Shown here one piece after another: positions 1 through 6,620 of a stretch of DNA of 10,607 nucleotides (position 1 is the stretch's first letter; each line of letters starts with the position of its first letter). Source of the stretch: a bacterium. Lineage in GTDB: Bacteria; SZUA-79; Acidulodesulfobacterales; Acidulodesulfobacteraceae. Location of the stretch: NCBI GenBank assembly GCA_021821565.1, contig JAKACI010000034.1:1-10607 (forward strand), in the 5' to 3' direction. The notes beneath the pieces were generated by a model, which was not told the origin of the DNA, made no database searches, and saw only the letters and a list, made by a program, of their open reading frames with translations. The position numbers and the translations under genes are program-made.

Positions 1-862
<862 letters not shown>

Positions 863-864
863 TA

Positions 865-975
865 CTTTATCACATTTTGAAAAGTCAGTTTTTGGCCGAT
901 GTTTTCTTTAGTTTTCAGTCGGTGTTTTATTCATTATACATTCGGTGACGACAAAATAGAAAAAGTCGGCAATAT
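865..975. mobile_element. Left end region of the IS21-family element
   Basis: IS21 elements carry several related repeats just inside their ends. Upstream of istA there is a series of similar blocks: AAAGTCAG near 880-887, TTGGCCGATG near 892-901, TTTCAGTCGGTGT near 912-924, ATTCGGTGACG at 940-950 and AAAAAGTCGGC at 961-971. On the minus strand a TGTCGTCACCGAATG reading begins at 953, and IS21 ends normally begin with TG, so 953 is the best guess for the terminus, with about 971 as the alternative. No target duplication can be tested because the other end is lost. Confidence 0.45.
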
Positions 976-1100
976 TTCTATAGTACTTTAAATTAATCTG
1001 ACGCCTTTTTCTTATTGATGTCTTTCCTCGTATTTTATTTATCCGAACAAAAAAAATGTATAGATATTTTCTATTGTAGGATTAAGAAATCTCTTTTATC

Positions 1101-1129
1101 TTGACCCAAATTTATAAATAGAGTATACT
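1101..1129 (+). promoter_or_regulatory. Sigma70-type promoter of the ATPase gene
   Basis: TTGACC at 1101-1106 and TATACT at 1124-1129 are separated by exactly 17 bases, a near-consensus housekeeping promoter. Transcription would begin near 1136, giving an untranslated leader of about 77 bases before the ATG at 1213. The -10 box lies inside the first of three AGTATAC repeats. Confidence 0.75.
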
Positions 1130-1155
1130 TATTAGTAGTATACTGCTGAGTATAC
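1122..1155. repeat. Operator-like cluster of three AGTATAC repeats
   Basis: The palindrome AGTATACT occurs at 1122-1129 and 1137-1144, and AGTATAC follows at 1149-1155. The first copy overlaps the -10 box, the second covers the predicted start point and the third lies just downstream, so a bound protein would block initiation. Palindromes over the -10 box are typical of autoregulated promoters such as those of toxin-antitoxin operons, but no DNA-binding partner is encoded next to it. Confidence 0.6.
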
Positions 1156-1212
1156 AAATTAATAAAAATATTTTAAACTATGCTATGATTTTTTAATTAT
1201 TATTAATAATTT

Positions 1213-2577
1213 ATGGAATTTTTCGACAGGGTTAAAGAAAAAGATTTTTTGGGCAGACTGCGGCATAAAACCGAAAAGCAAATGATAGTAGTTTGCGGCA
1301 GGAGAAGAATCGGCAAGACGATGCTGTTAAAACATGTTTTTCCTGATGCTAAATACCTGTTCGTAGATACAAGGTCTAAAGAAACCCTTCTTAAAGATTT
1401 TTCAGGGCAGATATTCGACGGCGTTTTTGGAAACTGGGAAGCTTTTTTTAAATATCTTTTAAGCAATAACGGCATTGTTATAATAGACGAATTTCAAAAT
1501 TTTTTAAGAGTCGATAATTCGGTATTTTCTATTCTTCAGAAAGTCTGGGACGATATTGATTCCAAAGTCTTGTTAGTATTGTGCGGTTCTTATACCGGCA
1601 TGATGAAGCATATATTTTTAGACTATAAAGAACCGCTCTTCGGAAGAAGCACTTACCAGATAAATTTAAAAGAATTCGATTTTATCGAAACTGCAAAAAT
1701 GCTTAAGTCTTTTGGTTACGATACGGATGAAATTATAGACAGATATTCCGTATTCGGCGGTATTCCTAAATATCTCTGGTATCTTAAAGACAAAGAAGAT
1801 TTCAAAATGCAGATTAAAAACCTATTTTTCGACGAATTAGCCCCTTTGCGGGAAGAAGGCAAAAATCTTTTAATAGGAGAGTTCGGCTCCGAACACCGCG
1901 GGTATTTTGCCATATTGGAAAAAATTGGCTGTTTCGATAAGGAAATAGGTGAGATAGTCGATAAAACTGGAATGGAGAGAACAAAGGTTATGAAGTATAT
2001 AAGCGAACTTGCAGATTATTACGGCATAATAGAAAAAGTAGAAAATAAGCTCGTCGTCTCTAAGCGCGGTATTCGATATAGAATAAAAGACAATTTTTTA
2101 AATTTCTGGTTTAAATATATTTACTCAAATCAGGACAAAATTGAGTTTAATCCAGAATATGCTTTTAATTTTGCGGTTAAAAATATAAACGAATTTGTAG
2201 GCAGAATATTTGAAGAAATTATAAAATCTACCCTTCTAAATTTTTATAAATCAGGACTAATTCCATTTTTTCCCGAAACTATCGGAAAACACTGGGGAAA
2301 AATTCCCAGCTCCAAAGATGTTTACGAAATAGACATAGTAGGCGAAAGCAAAGATGCAGTATTGTTGATAGAATGTAAATTGCGCAATAAAAAAGCTTCG
2401 AGAAAAGATATAGATAATTTTTTGAAAAAATGCACTTATATAAATGATAAAAGAAAACTTATTAAAGCTTTTATAAGCAAGTCAGGGTTTGAAAATAACG
2501 TCTTTTCAGACAAAGAAAACCTTGATATTATTAAAATAGATATCAAGGATATTGAAAGGGCAATATATTTAACATAA
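1213..2577 (+). CDS. DUF234-type (archaeal ATPase family) P-loop ATPase with nuclease-like C-terminus
   Basis: This 454-residue protein has the usual layout of the archaeal-type ATPase/DUF234 family, which belongs to the STAND/MEYxNPF group of P-loop ATPases. It opens with FFDRVKEKDFLGRL. The Walker A motif is GRRRIGKT (29-36), Walker B is IVIIDEF (88-94) and a sensor-like LCGSY follows at 123-127. LFGRSTYQINL (142-152) and YSVFGGIPKYL (178-188) are family signatures. A winged-helix-like segment lies at about 228-290. The C-terminus has a PD-(D/E)xK-like pattern: EIDIVG at 372-377 and IECK at 386-389. The biological role of the family is poorly known; possible links to DNA or mobile-element functions are inference. 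Translation starts at ATG 1213 because the family N-terminus begins there, yet no Shine-Dalgarno sequence is visible. The gene appears intact although surrounded by mobile-element debris. Confidence 0.9.
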   Translation: MEFFDRVKEKDFLGRLRHKTEKQMIVVCGRRRIGKTMLLKHVFPDAKYLFVDTRSKETLLKDFSGQIFDGVFGNWEAFFKYLLSNNGIVIIDEFQNFLRVDNSVFSILQKVWDDIDSKVLLVLCGSYTGMMKHIFLDYKEPLFGRSTYQINLKEFDFIETAKMLKSFGYDTDEIIDRYSVFGGIPKYLWYLKDKEDFKMQIKNLFFDELAPLREEGKNLLIGEFGSEHRGYFAILEKIGCFDKEIGEIVDKTGMERTKVMKYISELADYYGIIEKVENKLVVSKRGIRYRIKDNFLNFWFKYIYSNQDKIEFNPEYAFNFAVKNINEFVGRIFEEIIKSTLLNFYKSGLIPFFPETIGKHWGKIPSSKDVYEIDIVGESKDAVLLIECKLRNKKASRKDIDNFLKKCTYINDKRKLIKAFISKSGFENNVFSDKENLDIIKIDIKDIERAIYLT

Positions 2578-2619
2578 CCCTCTTTATTTTGCTGTTACGT
2601 TAAACTTAAAAATAACTGA

Positions 2620-2868
2620 CATCCTTTTTTTGCCGACAATCTTGCTTGGGTGTATATTAATAAAGGCATTGCTCTTGAAGAAATTAGTTGTTGTAAGGAA
2701 GCTATAGAAGATTATAATAAAGCTATAGAAATTTTAGAAAAGTTGCAAAAAAATCCGGATATAGAATTTACTCCTTATATGAAAGATAATTTGGGATGGG
2801 CATATACTAATAAAGCAAACATTGTAAATAAATTAGGTTTAACGGATGAAGCCAAAATATATTTATAA
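2620..2868 (+). pseudogene. TPR-repeat protein fragment
   Basis: The open frame runs from just after a TGA at 2617 to a stop at 2866-2868. It contains two copies of one repeat unit: DNLAWVYINKGIALEEI followed by EAIEDYNKAIEILEKLQ, and then DNLGWAYTNKANIVNKLG followed by DEAKIYL. These are tetratricopeptide-like helical hairpins of the kind found in long TPR proteins, where about 60-residue units are repeated many times. The only internal start candidate is GTG at 2650, with no ribosome binding site and lying inside the first repeat, so the fragment has lost its real N-terminus and probably also its C-terminus. TPR units mediate protein-protein contacts; nothing indicates the partner. A relic of a larger gene is more likely than a functional 72-residue protein. 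Confidence 0.7.
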
Positions 2869-2963
2869 GTATCAATAAATTTTGAAGATATAATTTAAAA
2901 TTTCTTAATTATTGAATTGCCAATTATAAATAATGCAGAAGATAATGTGATGCAATGCAATTT

Positions 2964-2985
2964 TAATCTGATTGTAATCTGATTA
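2964..2985. repeat. Tandem 11-bp duplication
   Basis: TAATCTGATTG at 2964-2974 is followed directly by TAATCTGATTA at 2975-2985, differing only in the last base. It lies between the TPR fragment and the IscB-like fragment, close to where recognisable IscB similarity begins. Confidence 0.6.
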
Positions 2986-2990
2986 TATCA

Positions 2991-3321
2991 AATAAACAAA
3001 TTAAACTTAATTATTCCTATCTTATCAAGTTCGTTCGCAAATGCAACCGTTCGTTATTCAAAGCTAATTTGCTTAAAGGCGGCAGAAGAAAGGTTAATAC
3101 GATTAAGCAAGCTTTCGGATTTCATAGATTTGATAAGGTTTTGTATGGCAAAATTGAATGTTTCATACACGGATTAAGAAGTTCGGGATATTTTGACATA
3201 AGACATCTAACCGGAGAAAATCAGCGCTTCGGTTAAATATACAAGATTAAGGCTGGCAGAATCTTTTAAAACACGGAGGATAGCTCTCCTCTCCCGCATA
3301 AAGGGAGTATCCGAGCTATGA
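2991..3321 (+). pseudogene. iscB: IscB / RRXRR-family protein, C-terminal remnant with frameshift
   Basis: IscB proteins are RNA-guided (omegaRNA) nucleases carried by IS200/IS605-like elements. Only the C-terminal part is present. The first frame reads YLIKFVRKCNRSLFKANLLK, then GGRRK, GFHRFDKVLYGKIECFIHGL and RSSGYFDIRHLTGE. It then runs into a stop at 3234-3236. The neighbouring frame continues the same family pattern as KISASVKYTRLRLAESFKT and RRIALLSRIKG, ending at TGA 3319-3321. The switch lies at the AAAA run 3217-3220, which fits a length change in an A-tract. The N-terminal RRXRR segment, RuvC and HNH parts and the upstream omegaRNA are all missing. The patterns 'GF-R-FDKVLY-ECFI-G-RSSGYFD-R' and '(A)S..Y..L.L.E' are recognised from family memory. 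IscB versus an HNH-less relative cannot be decided from the tail. Confidence 0.75.
3280..3319 (+). repeat. Nested hairpin at the 3' end of the IscB-like remnant
   Basis: An outer stem ATAGCTC (3280-3286) / GAGCTAT (3313-3319) encloses an inner stem CTCCC (3291-3295) / GGGAG (3303-3307). It overlaps the last codons of the iscB remnant. IS200/IS605-type elements carry subterminal hairpins that their HUH transposase recognises, so this may be what remains of the right end of the element; that reading is an inference. Confidence 0.55.
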
Positions 3322-3327
3322 GTTGTC

Positions 3328-3588
3328 ATGAAATTAATCAACGAACCTGAATCGATAGATTTAGACGAGAGCTATAATAAAAATAAGGATAAGACTGATA
3401 GCGATAGCCTTATCGGCGATAATTTTTATGAAAGCAAAACTGTGAGCATCTTTTATGATGATTTTCAGGGGATTGAATGGCCGGTTGGTAAACAGTATAA
3501 ACAAGACATACATAATCCATTAGATCCTGTTGTAGGTATTGCCATGTCAGATTTGCCTGGCAATATTTTTTATAACGACGATAATTAA
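3328..3588 (+). CDS. Small acidic hypothetical protein
   Basis: This 86-residue open frame does not match any family I recognise. It is strongly acidic, with clusters such as ESIDLDESY and KDKTDSDS in the first 30 residues and a terminal YNDDN, and has no membrane segment, signal peptide or cysteines. A central part (about 38-62) contains aromatic residues: SIFYDDFQGIEWPVG. The ATG at 3328 lies seven bases after the IscB-like stop codon and in the same frame, and no Shine-Dalgarno sequence precedes it. The coding region may therefore be the downstream end of a gene into which the IscB element was inserted. A strong terminator 40 bases after its stop supports a genuine transcription unit. A real but truncated or small gene is plausible; function unknown. 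Confidence 0.5.
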   Translation: MKLINEPESIDLDESYNKNKDKTDSDSLIGDNFYESKTVSIFYDDFQGIEWPVGKQYKQDIHNPLDPVVGIAMSDLPGNIFYNDDN

Positions 3589-3628
3589 TTTTATTTTAAA
3601 TTATTTAAAATTTAATATATATTTTAAA

Positions 3629-3669
3629 AATAGCGGCGGTACAACAAAACATACCGTTGCTATTTTTTT
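3629..3669. terminator. Rho-independent terminator, probably bidirectional
   Basis: AATAGCGGCGGT (3629-3640) and ACCGTTGCTATT (3653-3664) form a 12-bp stem with two G-U wobbles on the plus strand around a 12-base loop, followed by seven T residues (3663-3669). On the minus strand the same stem ends in five T residues, so it can also terminate the phosphoribosyltransferase gene, whose stop lies about 62 bases away. Confidence 0.85.
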
Positions 3670-3730
3670 GCCTATTTTTTAATTCGTTAAATCGGTATGG
3701 AAATTCCAGACGGTATTTAAATAACGAAAT

Positions 3731-4390
3731 TTATGACTTTATAAAACATAAATTCTCATTTGCTTTATCTAAAAGGATAATCACTTCTTCATCCGATGTT
3801 TGGCTAAAATCATCATAAAATGCTCCAACTGCATAAAAATTTTCCGGAGTAGATAAAACGATGACTTCATCTGCCTCTCTTTTTAGTTCCGCTATTGTTT
3901 CAATAGGAGCAACCGGAACGGCAACAATAATTTTCTTTGGATTTTCTGATTTTAAAGATTTTATTACTACTTTAATAGACGCGCCCGTTGCAATACCGTC
4001 ATCAACAACAATTACAATTTTACCGGCAATATCTATTCTGTCCCTCCCGCTTCTATAAATTGTTTCACGTTTTCTAATTTCTAAAAGTTTAATTTTAATA
4101 ATTTCATCAATATAATCTTTTGTAATATTAAGATGTCCGATAATTTCATTATTAAGAAATATTTGAGAATTTTTTCCATCAACTATAGCGCCTATTGCAA
4201 GTTCTTCTTGCGCGGGAGCTCCTAATTTTTTAACTAATGCAACATCTAAATAAGCACACAGCGCATATGCAATTTCAAAAGCGACAGGAATACCTCCTCT
4301 GGCAAGTCCAATAACAACGACTCTATCATTTTTATATTCCGACAATTTTTTTGCCAGCAATTTTCCGACTCCCGCTCTATTTTTAAACAT
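3731..4390 (-). CDS. Phosphoribosyltransferase-family protein
   Basis: This 219-residue protein carries the type I PRTase fold (PF00156). The PRPP-binding signature VIVVDDGIATGAS spans residues 126-138: two acidic residues followed by the phosphate-binding loop. Other family features are VVIGLARGGIPVAFEIA (25-41), an early loop that binds pyrophosphate, and KKLGAPAQEELAIGAI (54-69). This group of stand-alone PRTases is often annotated only as 'phosphoribosyltransferase'; the nucleobase substrate is not known, so salvage of a purine or pyrimidine should not be assumed. The frame extends 18 codons further to a TTG, but ATG 4390 begins MFKNRAGVGKLLA, where family members normally start, so it is preferred. 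No Shine-Dalgarno sequence precedes it. A -10-like TATAAT lies 54 bases upstream. Confidence 0.88.
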   Translation of the reverse strand: MFKNRAGVGKLLAKKLSEYKNDRVVVIGLARGGIPVAFEIAYALCAYLDVALVKKLGAPAQEELAIGAIVDGKNSQIFLNNEIIGHLNITKDYIDEIIKIKLLEIRKRETIYRSGRDRIDIAGKIVIVVDDGIATGASIKVVIKSLKSENPKKIIVAVPVAPIETIAELKREADEVIVLSTPENFYAVGAFYDDFSQTSDEEVIILLDKANENLCFIKS

Positions 4391-4443
4391 AATTAAATAC
4401 CAATTATTATAAAAATTTAATTTAAATTTAATTATTAATTGCA

Positions 4444-4475
4444 ATTATACGACTGTTTTCTGCATGTTTTCTGCA
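4444..4475 (-). promoter_or_regulatory. Candidate promoter with tandem 11-bp repeat upstream of the PRTase
   Basis: On the minus strand TATAAT (4449 to 4444) is a perfect -10 box. Where a -35 box should be there is instead a perfect tandem duplication, TGTTTTCTGCA at 4454-4464 and 4465-4475 (plus-strand reading). No TTGACA-like hexamer fits at 16-18 bases. Either the promoter depends on an activator bound at the repeat, or the -10 match is chance in AT-rich DNA. Confidence 0.4.
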
Positions 4476-4650
4476 AAAACCATTATGAAATTATCAATTA
4501 ATATTTGCATAAAAATAAAAAGATAATTTATAATTTATTGTCCGTTAATTTTGAAAGCTTTCATAATATGTAATTATAGCAGGTCCAGTTAAATAATATA
4601 GTTAAACATAATAATAAAAAATTAATTTAATATTACAATTTTTCACGCAG

Positions 4651-4713
4651 TGTTAACTTCAGGACAGTCATATTAGTTTTTCTCAGACAGAGTTGAAACT
4701 AAACTTGTTAACA
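4651..4713. ncRNA. Candidate structured RNA element (unassigned)
   Basis: A stem TGTTAAC (4651-4657) / GTTAACA (4707-4713) encloses a second stem TAGTTT (4674-4679) / AAACTA (4696-4701), whose loop holds CTC/GAG (4682-4684 / 4690-4692). The stretch is richer in G and C than the surrounding A/T sequence. On the minus strand it carries CTGAGA, but the rest of a TPP-riboswitch core is missing. It may be an RNA leader ahead of the PRTase or a DNA-level palindromic site. Low confidence. Confidence 0.25.
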
Positions 4714-4733
4714 TTTAATATTATTTCAATTAT

Positions 4734-5198
4734 TTATCTAATAAATATTATATAAAAAAGAGGTAAACATAATAATTCATTTGCTAAAAATAATTTAACA
4801 GACCATTTATGAAGATAATTAAATTGTTTTCTTCTCGGGTCTTCTTTTGGTGTAACTGTAATTGAAATCATTTGCTTTTTTAAGCTGTTCATCTTTTTTG
4901 AAATAAAATTTTCTGAAAATATGATTAAAATTAGTATAGTAAACGGTTCAAGCATAATAAATATATTGCTATAATTATTTATATACAGAATATATCCCGT
5001 AATTATCATAACAGGCTGTGTAATAAACCCCAATATTGAAAATTTATGCAAAAGCGAGCCGACTATATTTCCGGCTTCGTCTCTTGATTTTATAGTTTTA
5101 AATATATAAGGAGCGGTAAAATATCCTATAAAAATACTTGAACCAAAAAATATTGATAGACAAATACTATAAACATATAAAAATATTATTAAAATCAT
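4734..5198 (-). CDS. DUF4149-type four-helix membrane protein
   Basis: A 154-residue, very hydrophobic protein with about four membrane helices (about 4-30, 52-73, 79-98 and 132-153), with a polar stretch at 100-130 (KKMNSLKKQM and TPKEDPRRKQF). The pattern FFGSSIFIGYFTAPYIF in helix 1, EAGNIVGSLLHKFSILG before and into helix 2, and FNYLHKWSVKLFLANELL leading into helix 4 match the DUF4149 (TMEM205-like) family of inner-membrane proteins. Its function in bacteria is not established. ATG 5198 is preceded on the minus strand by AGGGG seven bases upstream, a good ribosome binding site. It is 167 bases from the DUF815 gene on the same strand, so co-transcription is possible but not shown. Confidence 0.72.
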   Translation of the reverse strand: MILIIFLYVYSICLSIFFGSSIFIGYFTAPYIFKTIKSRDEAGNIVGSLLHKFSILGFITQPVMIITGYILYINNYSNIFIMLEPFTILILIIFSENFISKKMNSLKKQMISITVTPKEDPRRKQFNYLHKWSVKLFLANELLCLPLFYIIFIR

Positions 5199-5309
5199 TA
5201 ATTTACCCCTGTAGAAATATAAACTAATAAATTCTTGAATAAAAATAATACATATAATTACATCATATAGAATTATTAATATTTATTGTCAGATATGAAC
5301 GCTGCATGC

Positions 5310-5334
5310 ACTTAAATAAATAACTTAAATAAAT
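5310..5334. repeat. Tandem 13-bp duplication upstream of the DUF4149 gene
   Basis: ACTTAAATAAATA (5310-5322) is followed at once by ACTTAAATAAAT (5323-5334). Directly beside it is the palindrome TGCATGCA at 5303-5310. The pair lies 105-136 bases upstream of the DUF4149 start, between that gene and the DUF815 gene. Confidence 0.55.
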
Positions 5335-5365
5335 CAAATATGATTATACAATGATTTTTCTTAAA

Positions 5366-6508
5366 TTAATTATCTTTTAATAAACTTACGACAAATTGTT
5401 TTGCCGTTCTTCCTGAACGCGAACCTTTTATTGTTGCAAAATTGACTGCTTCTTTCCTTACTTGATTTAAATTAAGACTTGAAATGCCTAAATTATATTT
5501 CTTTAAATACATTTCAACTATTTGTATATATGTTTCTTGATTAAAGCTATAAAGTCCAAAGCTAAGACCAAATCTGTCGCTTAATGATAAGCTCTCCTCG
5601 TATTCCTGCTCGGGATGTATAAAATTTTCAAGATTATTTAACGAAGTAAATTTTTCCGTCGTCAAATGTTTTTTATTAGAAGTTGCATAAATAATAATAT
5701 TTTCAGGAAGTTCATCTAAGCCGCCGTCTAGAATTGATTTGAGTTTCTTATAAAATAATGAATCGGCATCAAATGCTATATCATCAAAAAATAATATAAA
5801 CCTGTAAGGCTCGTCTTTTATAATAGTGATAAGTTCGTAAATTAATTCGGCAGTATCTTCTATAACTTCAATAAATTTTATTTTATTAATGTACGGCTCA
5901 TTGCCGAAAGATTTTGTTATTGCCCTAATTAATGAAGATTTTCCGGTTCCTCTGTCCCCCCATAAAAGAACATTATTGGCAGGTTTCCCCGAAGCAAATT
6001 TAAAAGTGTTTTTAAAAACGTCTTTTATAATATCGTCAATGCCGATAAAATCGGATATTGCTAAAGAATTAATATTCTTAATGGGCTTTACGATATATTT
6101 TGAATCAATTTTTAAAAATTTAAATGAACCGTTATTTTGTAAATCTTTTTTATTAAATAGAACACAATTAAAATATTGGAAAGATGAATTAAGTTCGTTA
6201 ATATTAATTTTATTGTTTGCGGTAGCGCCGCCCCTATTTTCATTATTATTAGTATCGTAATTGTTATCGTTGAAATTTTTTATGTTTTTGCTGTCAGCGG
6301 GTTGCAATATATTAGCTGCTGTTTGTAACACATCAATTAAAGTATTAAATTTTTCATTAAATTGCGATAAACTATTATGAATATTATAAATTAGTTTGTT
6401 TGTAATCTTAAATTCTTCCTGAAAAGATTTTAAAATATCATTAACCTCATCATTTTTATCGGCTATTAAATTATTACGTTCATCGCAAATAGTGTTTGAT
6501 TGCTTCAT
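5366..6508 (-). CDS. DUF815 family AAA ATPase
   Basis: The C-terminal 230 residues are a textbook DUF815 (PF05673) P-loop ATPase. NNVLLWGDRGTGKSSL contains Walker A (G184-S191), PYRFILFFDDI contains Walker B (D242, D243), NIIIYATSN (270-278) is the sensor-1 strand, and SLSDRFG (308-314) is the invariant family motif with a likely arginine finger at R312. SRSGRTAKQFV near the end (363-373) is also typical. The family's substrate is unknown. The N-terminal 70 residues look helical and possibly coiled-coil, and are joined to the rest by an Asn/Asp-rich low-complexity linker (about 72-100). A total of 380 residues is longer than many DUF815 proteins because of this head. ATG 6508 is the only good start, but no Shine-Dalgarno sequence is seen. 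A 20-bp element shared with the thiE upstream region lies 60 bases before it. Confidence 0.92.
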   Translation of the reverse strand: MKQSNTICDERNNLIADKNDEVNDILKSFQEEFKITNKLIYNIHNSLSQFNEKFNTLIDVLQTAANILQPADSKNIKNFNDNNYDTNNNENRGGATANNKININELNSSFQYFNCVLFNKKDLQNNGSFKFLKIDSKYIVKPIKNINSLAISDFIGIDDIIKDVFKNTFKFASGKPANNVLLWGDRGTGKSSLIRAITKSFGNEPYINKIKFIEVIEDTAELIYELITIIKDEPYRFILFFDDIAFDADSLFYKKLKSILDGGLDELPENIIIYATSNKKHLTTEKFTSLNNLENFIHPEQEYEESLSLSDRFGLSFGLYSFNQETYIQIVEMYLKKYNLGISSLNLNQVRKEAVNFATIKGSRSGRTAKQFVVSLLKDN

Positions 6509-6567
6509 TGTTAATTAATTTTAAATTTTATTTTAAAAACGCTTTATTTAATATATATAGTATGTGA

Positions 6568-6587
6568 AAGTGTATATATATAATAAG
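6568..6587. promoter_or_regulatory. 20-bp element shared with the thiE upstream region
   Basis: AAGTGTATATATATAATAAG here differs at one position from AAGTGTATATTTATAATAAG at 9095-9114. Both sit about 60-66 bases before a minus-strand start codon (DUF815 and thiE). A related AGTATGT lies ten bases to the left. Its role as a promoter element or regulator site is inferred from position only. Confidence 0.4.
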
Positions 6588-6617
6588 TTTATAATTTAAT
6601 AATAAGTTTATAATTTA
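6581..6617. repeat. 18-bp direct repeat between thiC and the DUF815 gene
   Basis: TAATAAGTTTATAATTTA occurs at 6581-6598 and again at 6600-6617, a 19-bp period. The second copy ends four bases before the thiC stop codon. Confidence 0.6.
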
Positions 6618-6620
6618 TAA

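Larger units (their letters stand above)
4391..4733. other. Non-coding gap between the PRTase and DUF4149 genes
   Basis: I see no credible gene in these 343 bases. They contain the candidate PRTase promoter and its repeat, a GAAAGCTTTC palindrome at 4553-4562, and a less AT-rich island at about 4641-4713 described separately. No terminator is evident after the DUF4149 gene. Confidence 0.6.

Noticed and set aside
1203..1913. Open frames on the minus strand inside the DUF234 ATPase gene
   Set aside because: They are antisense to a clearly coding family member and show no domain or ribosome binding site.
3861..4058. Plus-strand open frame inside the phosphoribosyltransferase gene
   Set aside because: It is the mirror of the conserved PRTase coding frame and shows no protein-family resemblance.
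4391..4444. Longer phosphoribosyltransferase start at a TTG
   Set aside because: The extra 18 residues do not fit the family N-terminus and no ribosome binding site precedes the TTG.
4651..4713. TPP riboswitch on the minus strand because of CTGAGA at 4690-4681
   Set aside because: The near-invariant GGATAATGCC part is absent and the gene downstream is a phosphoribosyltransferase; kept only as an unassigned structured element.
5889..6260. 123-codon plus-strand frame inside the DUF815 gene
   Set aside because: It is antisense to the conserved Walker A region and has no recognisable motif or start signal.
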